In this document: positions 36,581 to 45,658 of the stretch, one piece after another
Numbering within the stretch: the first letter of the stretch is position 1
Layout: each line of letters begins with the position of its first letter
Position numbers and translations under genes: made by a program
Assembly (NCBI GenBank): GCA_938017655.1
Contig: CALIJO010000091.1
Coordinates: forward strand, 1 to 62,224
DNA length: 62,224 nucleotides
Reading direction: 5' to 3'
DNA from: an uncultured Candidatus Saccharibacteria bacterium
GTDB lineage: Bacteria > Patescibacteriota > Saccharimonadia > Saccharimonadales > Saccharimonadaceae
Notes under the pieces: generated by a model
Seen by the model: the letters and a program-made list of their open reading frames with translations, nothing else
Told to the model about the DNA's origin: nothing
Databases searched by the model: none

Positions 36581-36586
36581 ATTTTA
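36581..36586 (-). promoter_or_regulatory. -10 box of BspA-like gene 1
   Basis: Minus-strand TAAAAT (in TATGGTAAAAT) ending 8 nt before the ATG at 36572. The same block precedes the other three paralogues. Confidence 0.6.
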
Positions 36587-36639
36587 CCATAAGAATCTTC
36601 AAAAAAATCAAAAACATTAACGATCCCACCCTTCTTATA

Positions 36640-38379
36640 TTAAGGCTTTCTCGTGAAGTAACCATGCACTCCAGGTCGATCCACGCGAAGCCAAGTCTTA
36701 TCGGCGGTCGCAGGGTTAGAGAGATATGAACCGTTCCCCCCTCGCAGCTTTTTGCGATTTGTAAACATATTGGAAAACCATGTAAGCTTAGATGTATTAA
36801 AGTCATTGTTCACATATATTTTTTCTAACCTATCACTAGGTGCACTCACGCCTCGAAATGAGAACATACCGCCCATATCTATCACATTGGAAGTATCAAA
36901 ATTGGAAATATCGAGCGTAGTGAGATTAAACATATTAGAAAACATATCGCTCATGTCTGTCACCTTCGAGGTATCGAAGTTAGTAAGATTAAGCGAAGTG
37001 AGATTACGCATATTATAAAACATACTACCCATATCCGTCACCTTGGAAGTGTCAAAGTTAGAAAGATTAAGGCTAGTGAGAGACATGCCCGCAAACATAC
37101 TATTCATGTCTGTCGCCTGGGAGGTATCGAAGTTAGAAAGGTTAAGCGAAGAGAGGCCATACATATAACCGAACATAGCCCTCATGTCTGTCACCTTGGA
37201 GGTATCGAAGTTAGTAAGGCTAAGCGAAGTGAGATTACGTATATTAGAAAACATATCTCTCATATTTGTCACCTGGGAGGTATTGAAGTTAGAGATATTA
37301 AGCGAAGTGAGACCATACATATAACCGAACATAGCCTCCATATTTGTCACCTTGGAAGTGTCGAAATTGGAGAGATTCAGTGTAGTGAGTCTAGACACAC
37401 CCTCAAACATACTATTCATTCTCGTCACCTTGGAGGTATCGAAATTAGAAAGGTTAAGCGTGGTGAGACTAGGCATACCAGCAAACATAGCCTCCATATT
37501 TGTCACCTTGGAAGTGTCGAAATTCGATACATCAAGGCTAATCAAGTTAGACAGATCACGAAACATCCTGCTACTAGCTTCATTCAAATAAACCTTTTCT
37601 GGTTCAGCATAATAATAGGCTGTTTTGTCTGTAGGATTAAACCAAAGTTTAATTTCATAGTCAGATGCTTCATCTTCAATATTCTTGGCATTCGTAGAAG
37701 CAGCTGGCGCTACAGTACTCTTCTTAAAGTGCTCGAAGGCTCCTAATGATTTTAGTTTTGTATTAAAATCTGGGCCTTCGGTCATGATGGCGATACGATT
37801 ATAATTATTGGTTAGAATTGAAAATATTAGTTTATTCGTGTATCTGCCACTTTCAAGATTGTCACTTAGCTTCATGCCAATACTTAACTGGTTCGATTCA
37901 TTACCGTTAGTCTTTCCGGCAGTCTGTAAGATTTGGGCTGGAGTAGAAAGAGCAGGAATCGGTGCGTAGTTTGGGGAGGACCCAAATTTATAGCCCCAAG
38001 TATTGTTAGAAAAATCTCCCAGTAGTCCAGCGGACGAGATCGAATTAATTTTTGCACCACTTGTCGATCCAATATTCACTAGCGCCGTTTCATCTGTTTC
38101 TGAATTTAGCGTTGCTGTGTAGCCAGTTTTATTATTTGTATTTACTGTAAGATTTAAGGGAATTTCTGTGGTTTTATTCGTGGAATTTATCACTTGGTTG
38201 CCGTTCACTGAAGCTGCAGTATTGTCTACCGAAGCCGAAAGAGTTGGCGTATACAGAGCAAAAACCGCAGCTGCATTAAGATTAAAAATAAAAATCGACA
38301 AACAAAGTCCTAACAGAAAAGTAAAATTCCTTCGAAAATTTACCCACAAAAAATTATGAGAGAAAGTGATTTTTGACAT
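36640..38379 (-). CDS. BspA-like (DUF285) surface protein 2
   Basis: A 579-residue secreted repeat protein: signal peptide (hydrophobic core about residues 18-40), a beta-rich N-terminal module (about 42-185, LYTPTLSASVDN to RYTNKLIFSILTN), a linker, nine 26-residue BspA/DUF285 repeats (LTSLNLSNFDTSKVTDM type), then a conserved C-terminal segment with LRGGNGSY and VDRPGVHGYFTRKP. Such proteins bind host or bacterial surfaces in other phyla. Anchoring is unclear because no LPXTG is present. It lies upstream of paralogue 1 with a 67-nt spacer, and its -10 is 6 nt from the ATG. Confidence 0.85.
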   Translation of the reverse strand: MSKITFSHNFLWVNFRRNFTFLLGLCLSIFIFNLNAAAVFALYTPTLSASVDNTAASVNGNQVINSTNKTTEIPLNLTVNTNNKTGYTATLNSETDETALVNIGSTSGAKINSISSAGLLGDFSNNTWGYKFGSSPNYAPIPALSTPAQILQTAGKTNGNESNQLSIGMKLSDNLESGRYTNKLIFSILTNNYNRIAIMTEGPDFNTKLKSLGAFEHFKKSTVAPAASTNAKNIEDEASDYEIKLWFNPTDKTAYYYAEPEKVYLNEASSRMFRDLSNLISLDVSNFDTSKVTNMEAMFAGMPSLTTLNLSNFDTSKVTRMNSMFEGVSRLTTLNLSNFDTSKVTNMEAMFGYMYGLTSLNISNFNTSQVTNMRDMFSNIRNLTSLSLTNFDTSKVTDMRAMFGYMYGLSSLNLSNFDTSQATDMNSMFAGMSLTSLNLSNFDTSKVTDMGSMFYNMRNLTSLNLTNFDTSKVTDMSDMFSNMFNLTTLDISNFDTSNVIDMGGMFSFRGVSAPSDRLEKIYVNNDFNTSKLTWFSNMFTNRKKLRGGNGSYLSNPATADKTWLRVDRPGVHGYFTRKP

Positions 38380-38385
38380 GTCTCT

Positions 38386-38391
38386 ATTTTA
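38386..38391 (-). promoter_or_regulatory. -10 box, leaderless geometry, BspA-like gene 2
   Basis: Minus-strand TAAAAT ending 6 nt before the ATG at 38379. Confidence 0.6.
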
Positions 38392-38420
38392 CCATAAACA
38401 AAATCAAATATCAGCAAATA

Positions 38421-38468
38421 GCTACTCTAATCCCTCAAGTGCAACACTTGAGATGTTAATTCAGGTTC
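38421..38468 (+). repeat. dispersed hairpin element, copy 1
   Basis: CTCAAGTGCAACACTTGAG followed by ATGTTAATTCAGGTT. Two alternative hairpins share the ACTTGAG arm. It lies upstream of the -10 of the next gene, so it is not that gene's leader. Confidence 0.7.
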
Positions 38469-38494
38469 CAAATTCTAAAAATCTCTAAAAATAG

Positions 38495-38500
38495 TATAAT
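38495..38500 (+). promoter_or_regulatory. -10 box of nucleotidyltransferase-like gene
   Basis: TATAAT. A start near 38507 gives a leader of about 38 nt with GAAGG before the ATG at 38545. Confidence 0.6.
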
Positions 38501-38544
38501 TGTATTATGATTATCAAAATAAAAACTTCTTCGAAGGTTTATTT

Positions 38545-39741
38545 ATGAGTGAGTTCCTGCGTAGTAATCCAGAATCGTTTGAAAATGAGCAAGAATCTGA
38601 TCCAGATATTGCAGAATTGGCCGTCAATGGCTTATCTCGCGTTGTTGGAGAACAAGAGGACGATACTAACGACGATGATTATTACGGAGAGGAAAATTAT
38701 GACGACGGTGAGTACTACGAGGAGGATGATTACGATGACGATTATGGCGAGGGACGTGCTGACTTCGATGAAGAAAAATTAACACTCCAAGAGACTCCTT
38801 TGCCGGCGGAAATATTAGAGCGTTACTCTTTCCTCAGCGAATTACCGCATGGCGTTGCCGTTATAGGCGGCGTGGCTCGTAGCATAGCAAGGGAAATTAT
38901 AACTGGTGAGCGTGAACCTATTCGCGATATTGATCTTATAAATATTACTGATGAAGAGGGTAATAGCGAGGTTGATTATGATACTCTAGACGAACTCTCA
39001 CGCAAGTTTATGCCAGATGACTATACTTTTGGTCATAGCGTCGGAAATGATACTCTAGACCACTATTTTAGAACTCGTGATTTTACAGTCAATCAAAGTT
39101 TGATTAAAGATGGCAAACTCATTGTCAGTAATTTTGCTTACAATGATTTCCAAGAGAACATTATTCGCCCTACTTATTTTGAGCATCCTTATGACGGTGA
39201 TGATATAAGTAGTCGGCTGTTTCTGAAAGCCTTAATGATGAGGAGCGTATTCTCGCAAATCTCAGATTCCATTCCTCTCATTGAAGATATGGAACGACCA
39301 GAATATATCGGTTCTTTTGATATTGCGCTATTCTTGAATAAGGCTATGAGCCGTGGCGCTAGGACGGCTCGCGTATTTACGGAAGATCTTGCAGATTGGG
39401 ATATAATTTCTGAAGAGTATGCCGGTCGTCCAGTTGCTCTTGCTGAGGCTCTGCTAGAAGATGTCCATACGTTTGAATTTCGACCGTCTACTGACGAGCG
39501 ATTTAAAGATATTCAAGAATGCGAAGATATGGACGGATTCTTTATTCCGCCAGCCATGTCACACTATCACGCCTCGAACCCAGTAATTCGTCGCGCAATT
39601 GCCGAATATGAGGATGGTTTAGATGAGCCTATCGATAGTGGGGAAGAACGGGTTTCTGGCTACTATACCCAAGCTGAATATGATGAAATTAACCGTTCTT
39701 CTGCCTATGACGATAATACGATGATTATAGTTAGGCATTAA
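38545..39741 (+). CDS. nucleotidyltransferase-like protein with acidic N-terminus
   Basis: A 398-residue protein. Residues 1-80 are very acidic (Asp/Glu/Tyr-rich). A domain from about 100 resembles the head of the CCA-adding/poly(A) polymerase family: VIGGVARSIAREI, then REPIRDIDLI supplying the metal-binding Asp pair. The remainder does not clearly match tRNA nucleotidyltransferase and the substrate is unknown. The frame extends to a TTG at 38500, but that overlaps the -10; GAAGG supports the ATG at 38545. Confidence 0.65.
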   Translation: MSEFLRSNPESFENEQESDPDIAELAVNGLSRVVGEQEDDTNDDDYYGEENYDDGEYYEEDDYDDDYGEGRADFDEEKLTLQETPLPAEILERYSFLSELPHGVAVIGGVARSIAREIITGEREPIRDIDLINITDEEGNSEVDYDTLDELSRKFMPDDYTFGHSVGNDTLDHYFRTRDFTVNQSLIKDGKLIVSNFAYNDFQENIIRPTYFEHPYDGDDISSRLFLKALMMRSVFSQISDSIPLIEDMERPEYIGSFDIALFLNKAMSRGARTARVFTEDLADWDIISEEYAGRPVALAEALLEDVHTFEFRPSTDERFKDIQECEDMDGFFIPPAMSHYHASNPVIRRAIAEYEDGLDEPIDSGEERVSGYYTQAEYDEINRSSAYDDNTMIIVRH

Positions 39742-39761
39742 AAACTGCTTCTCTTTTTATT

Positions 39762-39800
39762 GCCTAGTGTTGCACTTGAGATGTTAACTCAGGTTTTTTC
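39762..39800 (+). repeat. dispersed hairpin element, copy 2 (terminator-like)
   Basis: GCACTTGAGATGTTAACTCAGGTTTTTTC: ACTTGAG pairs with CTCAGGT ahead of a T6 run, 21 nt after the stop of the preceding gene. The left arm has diverged from copies 1 and 3. Confidence 0.7.
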
Positions 39801-39823
39801 TTTACAGACTCTATTTTCGATGT

Positions 39824-39829
39824 TATAAT
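39824..39829 (+). promoter_or_regulatory. -10 box, leaderless geometry, der
   Basis: TATAAT ending 7 nt before the ATG at 39837. Confidence 0.65.
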
Positions 39830-39836
39830 ATAACGC

Positions 39837-41252
39837 ATGAAAAAGCTTCCAATTGTCGCCCTCATCGGCCAAACTAACGCTGGAAAATCCAGCCTATTAA
39901 ATCGTATGGCACACAAAAATATTGCCATTGTTGCGCGTGAGGCTGGCACGACTCGTGATAGTGTGGTGGCGACTATTGATCAAGCTTTTACTCTTATCGA
40001 TACTGCTGGTTTGAAAAATCCTGAAGATGATTTCGAAGCTTCCATCCAGGACCAAATCGAGGATGCCATTGACTCTGCAGACTTAATTTTATTAACCGTC
40101 GATTCTACCAAATACCCAGATTTCCGCGACAAAGATATTGCCCGCCTGGCACTTAAATCCCGCAAGCCAGTTCTTCTCGTCCTAAATAAGTCCGATCTAA
40201 AAGAATCCTTGCCTTTTGCCGAATATATCAAATTTGGTATAAAAGCCGACGAAACCTATCAAACTTCCGCTACTACCGGACAGGGAATTAAAGACCTCAA
40301 ATCTCGTATTTATCGCGAATTAAATTCTTATCCAGACACCAATGAAGCTGATTCTGAAGCTAAAACCGAAACTTCTATCAAGGTTGCATTGATTGGTCGC
40401 CCAAATGTTGGTAAATCCAGTCTCTTCAATCGCCTTGGCCAAAAACAGCAAGCTATCACTAGCTCCAAGCAGGGAACCACTCGCGATATTAATCGCCTCG
40501 AACTTAAATTCAAAGGCCAAACTATTGAATTTCTCGACACTGCCGGTCTCCGCAAACCTGGCAAGCGTGAAGTTGGCATCGAAAAATTCTCTGCCATTCG
40601 CACTCTTTCTGCCATCGAAGAATCCGACATTTGTTTGCTGCTTATCGATTCTACCGAGCCACATTCTAAACTCGATCAATCCCTCGCTGGCCAAATCATC
40701 GAAGCCGGTAAAAGCGTCATCCTAGTCATCACTAAGTCAGACCTGCTCGACAATTCTACCCCTGTAGTTTCAACAATTTCCGACAAGTCCAAACCAACGG
40801 AACTTTCTCAAATTGATAACATTCTCGATAATCTGGAACATGATTTTAATTTCTTATCTTTCGCTCCAGTTATTATCACCAGCTCCGAAACTGGCAAAAA
40901 CGTCACCAAATTATTTGAGCTAATTACTGAAGTTGACCTGGCTCGCCATACCGAACTTAAAACTTCTGAACTCAATAAAGTCCTAAACGAAGCCGTAATT
41001 TCTCATCCACCAGCTGGTCTGAAAAATACTCATCCAAAACTCCAGTACATCACTCAGACCGACACTTGCCCACCATGGTTTGTCATTCATGGTCGCGAAA
41101 TGGAACTCCTTCACTGGTCTTACAAGCGTTATCTCGAACGTTGTATTCGTGAAAAATTCCCATTCCTTGGCACCCCACTGAAGTTCTCTTTCCATAATGA
41201 CCGCAAAAATGGCCCGCGCAAATCCATCAATCACACCAAAGATTTACTTTAA
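39837..41252 (+). CDS. der: ribosome biogenesis GTPase Der (EngA)
   Basis: A 471-residue protein with two tandem GTPase domains and a C-terminal KH-like domain, acting in 50S subunit assembly. Domain 1 has GQTNAGKSS and DTAGL, and domain 2 (from about residue 181) has GRPNVGKSS, DTAGLRK and NKSD-type elements. The C-terminus YLERCIREKFPFLGTPL matches the family. A linker in domain 2 (about residues 305-335) is somewhat longer than usual. Expressed from a leaderless-type promoter. Confidence 0.95.
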   Translation: MKKLPIVALIGQTNAGKSSLLNRMAHKNIAIVAREAGTTRDSVVATIDQAFTLIDTAGLKNPEDDFEASIQDQIEDAIDSADLILLTVDSTKYPDFRDKDIARLALKSRKPVLLVLNKSDLKESLPFAEYIKFGIKADETYQTSATTGQGIKDLKSRIYRELNSYPDTNEADSEAKTETSIKVALIGRPNVGKSSLFNRLGQKQQAITSSKQGTTRDINRLELKFKGQTIEFLDTAGLRKPGKREVGIEKFSAIRTLSAIEESDICLLLIDSTEPHSKLDQSLAGQIIEAGKSVILVITKSDLLDNSTPVVSTISDKSKPTELSQIDNILDNLEHDFNFLSFAPVIITSSETGKNVTKLFELITEVDLARHTELKTSELNKVLNEAVISHPPAGLKNTHPKLQYITQTDTCPPWFVIHGREMELLHWSYKRYLERCIREKFPFLGTPLKFSFHNDRKNGPRKSINHTKDLL

Positions 41253-41258
41253 TTAAAT

Positions 41259-41274
41259 ATCTCATATATGAGAT
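41259..41274. promoter_or_regulatory. 16-bp perfect palindrome over a -10 box
   Basis: ATCTCATATATGAGAT overlaps the likely -10 GATAAT (41272-41277), which ends 7 nt before the ATG at 41285. It may be an operator. Confidence 0.45.
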
Positions 41275-41284
41275 AATCACAAAA

Positions 41285-42748
41285 ATGTCAAATCCTCACT
41301 CCAAGAACTCTGAAAATCTCAAAACTTCTGATTCTATAGAATCAGAACCCGTCCAGGCCGAATCAGCCAAATCAAAACCCGTCCAAGCGAAACTCACTAG
41401 ATCAAAACCTTCAAAATCACTTCGTATCGCAATTTTCACCGACGTTTTTCTCGGTATTCCCGGTGGAATTCCATCCTCGATTCGTGCCCAAAAAACCGCA
41501 TTAGAATCACTTGGTCACCAAGTTACCATTTTCTGCCCAGGCACTCAGCAAGATTTCGAAAATCCCTTATCCAAATTTGGCGCTAATCATGACCCAAATA
41601 TTATTCTTGTGCCTACCGCCAAGTTCCTAATCAATGGCGCCCCTTTTTCCAAATGGACTAAGCAAGTCGTACGTTTTATTGAAAAAAAATACTCCAACCT
41701 CACCGAATCCTTTGATCTTTTTCACATTCATTACGAAGCTACCACCAGTATGGCCGGTCTGATTTTGGCTAAAAAATATCACATTAAAACTGTCCAAACC
41801 ATGCATGGTCGCGAAGATATGGCCATCGCCATTAATGTGCCGCATCCTTTTAAGACCCTAGCTGCTACTGGGATTAATCTAATTCATCGCACCACTCTAA
41901 AATCAATCTCGAAAAAATCCCCTAAGTCAGGTTATCAAAATCCAGAGCCAAAGAAATCACCAGGCCTCAATTATCAGAACGCCGAGGTTAAAAATCTCGC
42001 CCCCACCATTGCGCGTCGTCAAATGTGGCAAATGATGACTCGCCAAGCCAATCTGGCCGACCAGGTAATTACCCCTTCCGCCCATTTTGCTAAAAAACTT
42101 CGACTTTTCGGTGTCACCCGCCCAATTTCTGTCATCTCGAACGGCATTAATGATCAGGAAATTACAAATTTCACCCCTAAGATCCGCACTTACCAGAATC
42201 ACGAGCCACTTCGTATCCTCTGGTTTTCTCGCCTCTCTAAGGAAAAGCGTATTTTACCATTTCTAGAATCCCTCCGAATCGCCCAGGAACTTGAGCCAAA
42301 TTTCCGTTTTGTTTTTACTATTATTGGCGATGGTAACCAGATGTCAAAAGTACGAAAATTCTGCAAAAAACATTTCAACGAAGCATTCATTAAGATTCTC
42401 GGCACTATCCCGCACCAAGAAATCCTTCAAAAATACACAAAAGACCAACATCTTTCTATTATTAATTCTTACCAGTTCGACACCCAAGGTCTCACCATTT
42501 TAGAAGCCGCCACCTGCAATCTTCCGGTTATTTATGCCGACCCTGACATGTCCGAAATCGTACCAAATCACGGTGGGCTCTGTGCCAAATCCCCAGCACC
42601 TCGCGCTATGGCGGAACTTTTACTTAAAATCCACCGCCAACCAGAACTTATTCAAAAACTCAGCCAAAATCTTGCGGCCAGCGAAAAGACCTATCTTCAA
42701 TCTCATCAAATCGAAAAACTCCTCAAACTCTACCATCAATTATCTTAA
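41285..42748 (+). CDS. family-4-type glycosyltransferase
   Basis: A 487-residue GT-B glycosyltransferase. A Ser/Glu/Lys-rich tail with PVQA repeats (about 1-40) precedes SLRIAIFTDVFLGIPGGIPSS, the N-terminal Rossmann domain. The C-terminal domain has LRILWFSRLSKEKRILPF and DTQGLTILEAATCNLPV with the E-x7-E-type donor site. A low-complexity insert lies near residues 205-235. It resembles the glycosyltransferase at 15945 in family only, not in close sequence. Probably adds sugars to envelope glycolipids or polysaccharide. The promoter is leaderless-type, overlapped by a palindrome. Confidence 0.88.
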   Translation: MSNPHSKNSENLKTSDSIESEPVQAESAKSKPVQAKLTRSKPSKSLRIAIFTDVFLGIPGGIPSSIRAQKTALESLGHQVTIFCPGTQQDFENPLSKFGANHDPNIILVPTAKFLINGAPFSKWTKQVVRFIEKKYSNLTESFDLFHIHYEATTSMAGLILAKKYHIKTVQTMHGREDMAIAINVPHPFKTLAATGINLIHRTTLKSISKKSPKSGYQNPEPKKSPGLNYQNAEVKNLAPTIARRQMWQMMTRQANLADQVITPSAHFAKKLRLFGVTRPISVISNGINDQEITNFTPKIRTYQNHEPLRILWFSRLSKEKRILPFLESLRIAQELEPNFRFVFTIIGDGNQMSKVRKFCKKHFNEAFIKILGTIPHQEILQKYTKDQHLSIINSYQFDTQGLTILEAATCNLPVIYADPDMSEIVPNHGGLCAKSPAPRAMAELLLKIHRQPELIQKLSQNLAASEKTYLQSHQIEKLLKLYHQLS

Positions 42749-42806
42749 TGCTCCATTTTAATCCATCCTCAAAAATACACATCTAGATTCATTGCTCCCC
42801 TTGTTT

Positions 42807-42854
42807 GCCACTCTAACCCCTCAAGTGCAATACTTGAGATGTTAACTCAGGTTT
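42807..42854 (+). repeat. dispersed hairpin element, copy 3
   Basis: Nearly identical over about 46 nt to copy 1 (38421), including flanking CACTCTAA and CTCAAGTGCAATACTTGAG. It lies 59 nt after the glycosyltransferase stop. Confidence 0.75.
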
Positions 42855-42991
42855 CCTCTTGAATTCTTAGAAGAATATGCAATAATTAGCCTAATAGAGG
42901 ACGCACCTCTATTCTTGGACCTCAAAAATCCAAGTCCCACCCCACAGAAATACCTAAAACGTATTTCTCGTACCTTAAAAAGGAGATAGTT

Positions 42992-44872
42992 ATGAGTGAA
43001 ATTAAAAGTATACTCAGTGCTCAAACAAGTCTTAATGAGAAGACCTCTGGAAGCATCTCAAGTGCAGAACCTGTGGCTTATCTTTCCACCGAACCCAAGG
43101 AAAAATATTACGTTATCGATACTAATATCATTATTGATAACCCCGATATTATTCCCACCAAAAACGGGTTTAAGAAGTTAGCTGTTGAAAACATCGACCT
43201 GAAAAACTCATGTATCGTGATACCTGACACTGTGCTTCATGAATTGAAAAGTTTTCGCGCCGAATCTTCCGAACGCAGCTTCATCGCCGGCAAGGTTTTA
43301 AGCCGAATCGACGAGCTCTTGCAGTCGGTTATAGCTGATGAATCTTCTAAACTTGGTCACGATCCTAATCTTGACATTGGTAATCAAATTGCCTTCAAAA
43401 ACTGCAGCCGTGCTTTTATGGTTATTAAAAGCACCGAATCTGCCGTTACTGACTGGGATTTTGAACCAGTCAACATGGATGAACGAATCTTCTTACAGAC
43501 TCTCAACCTAGCCTTCTGCCTAGTAAAGGCCAAGCAGGTTAAGAACGAATTAGAGGCTCTGAACAAAAAGATTCATTTAGTGACCAACGACAAAGAAATG
43601 CGTGTCTGTGCCATGGCACATAACATTAAAACCTTACCGCTGGAAACCGACCCCAAGTTTAAGTTCACTGGCCGACGCGAATGCGTCATTCCACCAGACC
43701 TCTACAATAATTTCATGCAAAAAGGTGGCTTTATTACCTTAGAGGAATGGGAAGAACGCATGCCGAATGAACCGCTCTTGACCCCTAATGAATTCATCGA
43801 GTTCAGCTGTGAAGACGGTTCCGATTACGAAGAAATCAATTACAGTAGAGGAAAGTTCTGGAATATTGGACGCTTAGATGTTAGTGGAGATGAAGATAAA
43901 ATCGTCCACCTTAATAACTACCTAAGCAGCAAACAGAAGCCCTTCCTGAAAGCCAAAACACCTGGGCAAGCCATGTATCTAGACTCTATCTATAATAAGA
44001 ATATTGATATGATTCTAGTTTCTGGCTGCGCTGGTACAGGAAAAACTTTTATTGCCGCCATTGAAGGAATGAAGCAAGTCCAAAGGGGCGAATATGACAT
44101 AGTCTCCGTTATTGCCTCAGAGGTTCATGGCGATGATGGCGTTGGTACTTTGCCAGGGGATTTGGAAGAGAAGATGTCTATCAAATCTGCCAATATTATC
44201 AATGCATTGTTAAATTATCATAAAATTTACAATGATGGCCCCTGTGATAGCAGTACCCCAGTCGATCAACAACATGAAGAAGTTACACATCAGTCTTATA
44301 TCCATGGTAAAAATTGGATCTATGAAGACGATGACGAGTATACTATGATCGACAAAAAAGAAACTTTTACTTGTCGAACTAGTAAGAAGAGTAGGCATGA
44401 AGGAAAAGATAGATGTAAGGATAAATATTCTGAAAAATCATCTAGCCTTCAACCTCGTGTCAAGCAGCAGCTTCTAGAAGACAAGGCTAATCTGTCCTAC
44501 CAAAAATCCTTCCGCTCTATTCCGATTTTTTACATCAAAGGAAAGAGTTTTCAGAATGATTTCATTATTGTCGACGAAGCTCAAGATATGACCAATGAGC
44601 AGATGTTGTCTGCCATGACTCGTATCGGAGAGGGGTCTAAAATGGTCTTCACAGGTGACGAGAGTCAGCCTCACCCTTACGCTAAGGGCGTCAACAAGTA
44701 TCACAATGGTATTCTTTATGCGCGCCGAGCATTAAAGGGCGTCCCCCGTGCAGCTCAGATTTTTATGGATGAAAATGACATTGTCAGAAGCTCCATCGTT
44801 GGACAGATTCTCAGTAATTTGAAGCCTCTTGGACTAGACTGGGAGAACGACAATAGCTATGTCGAAGATTAG
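42992..44872 (+). CDS. PIN-domain PhoH-family ATPase
   Basis: A 626-residue fusion: a PIN-like RNase domain (about residues 35-200, YYVIDTNIIIDNP supplying acidic metal ligands), then a PhoH ATPase domain with Walker A SGCAGTGKT (about 344-352) and Walker B FIIVDEAQDMT. A low-complexity basic/acidic insert (about 430-490) interrupts the ATPase between these motifs. PIN-PhoH proteins (PhoH2/YlaK group) are RNA helicase/RNases. A strong AAGGAG fixes the start, and a terminator follows. The insert is unusual for the family and may be a surface loop. Confidence 0.9.
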   Translation: MSEIKSILSAQTSLNEKTSGSISSAEPVAYLSTEPKEKYYVIDTNIIIDNPDIIPTKNGFKKLAVENIDLKNSCIVIPDTVLHELKSFRAESSERSFIAGKVLSRIDELLQSVIADESSKLGHDPNLDIGNQIAFKNCSRAFMVIKSTESAVTDWDFEPVNMDERIFLQTLNLAFCLVKAKQVKNELEALNKKIHLVTNDKEMRVCAMAHNIKTLPLETDPKFKFTGRRECVIPPDLYNNFMQKGGFITLEEWEERMPNEPLLTPNEFIEFSCEDGSDYEEINYSRGKFWNIGRLDVSGDEDKIVHLNNYLSSKQKPFLKAKTPGQAMYLDSIYNKNIDMILVSGCAGTGKTFIAAIEGMKQVQRGEYDIVSVIASEVHGDDGVGTLPGDLEEKMSIKSANIINALLNYHKIYNDGPCDSSTPVDQQHEEVTHQSYIHGKNWIYEDDDEYTMIDKKETFTCRTSKKSRHEGKDRCKDKYSEKSSSLQPRVKQQLLEDKANLSYQKSFRSIPIFYIKGKSFQNDFIIVDEAQDMTNEQMLSAMTRIGEGSKMVFTGDESQPHPYAKGVNKYHNGILYARRALKGVPRAAQIFMDENDIVRSSIVGQILSNLKPLGLDWENDNSYVED

Positions 44873-44919
44873 CATATCCAAAGCAACCATTTCATCAAAG
44901 CTATTTCTTAACCTTTTCC

Positions 44920-44946
44920 AAGCCGTCACCTCCGTGGCGGCTTTTT
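44920..44946 (+). terminator. intrinsic terminator
   Basis: AAGCCGTCAC / GTGGCGGCTT stem, loop CTCC, T-run. Confidence 0.9.
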
Positions 44947-44962
44947 ATGGCCCAAATATCTA

Positions 44963-44998
44963 CACGATGGACTACACAATGGACTACACAATGGACTC
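44963..44998 (+). repeat. 12-bp tandem repeat
   Basis: Three copies of an ACAATGGACTAC-like unit (first and last slightly changed) between the PhoH terminator and pth. Confidence 0.75.
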
Positions 44999-45057
44999 TT
45001 TTATCTCTAAAACTTTATGGCAATTTTTTACCATAAAAATCCAACCAAAAGTTTTGC

Positions 45058-45063
45058 TATAAT
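45058..45063 (+). promoter_or_regulatory. -10 box, leaderless geometry, pth
   Basis: TATAAT preceded by TGC, ending 6 nt before the ATG at 45070. Confidence 0.7.
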
Positions 45064-45069
45064 ATTTCC

Positions 45070-45594
45070 ATGAAACTTATTGTCGGACTTGGAAATCCTG
45101 GAAATGAATACAATCTCACTCGCCACAATTTTGGTTTTTTGGCCTTAGATTTTTATTTTAAAACCCACGGCCTCGAGTTTGAAAAATCCGAAAAATTCCA
45201 TGCCAAGTGGCAAAAATCCGGCCAAACTATCTTTATTGAGCCCCAAACCTACTATAATGACGTCGGTTCTAGTATTCAGGAATTCATGAACTATTATAAA
45301 ATTTCACTTGGTGACCTCCTAGTTTTATGTGATGATTTTAATCTTGATTTTGGCACGCTTCGTTATCGCGAAAAGGGAACCGATGGTGGCAATAATGGCC
45401 TCAAATCCACTATCCGCGCACTAAATACTACCGAGTTTAAGCGTCTTCGTCTCGGCACCGCCAATAATACCCTGCGCAAAAAGATGGGTGATGTGGACTT
45501 CGTACTAGGTCGCTTCACGCCAGAAGAGCGCGAAAAACTCCCAGAAGTCCTCACGGATATTGCAAAACGCATTGACGATTTTATCCAAGAATAA
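45070..45594 (+). CDS. pth: peptidyl-tRNA hydrolase
   Basis: A 174-residue esterase that frees tRNA from peptidyl-tRNA. The family start KLIVGLGNPGNEYNLTRHN holds the catalytic His and Asn, followed by VLCDDFNLDFGTLRYREKG and GGNNGLKS. Slightly shorter than the E. coli enzyme but complete. Leaderless-type promoter. Confidence 0.95.
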   Translation: MKLIVGLGNPGNEYNLTRHNFGFLALDFYFKTHGLEFEKSEKFHAKWQKSGQTIFIEPQTYYNDVGSSIQEFMNYYKISLGDLLVLCDDFNLDFGTLRYREKGTDGGNNGLKSTIRALNTTEFKRLRLGTANNTLRKKMGDVDFVLGRFTPEEREKLPEVLTDIAKRIDDFIQE

Positions 45595-45658
45595 TACCCC
45601 GATAATATCCTTAGTGGTGGAACCAGAACCGCCCACTGTGCCCATCTCAAGAATTTAT

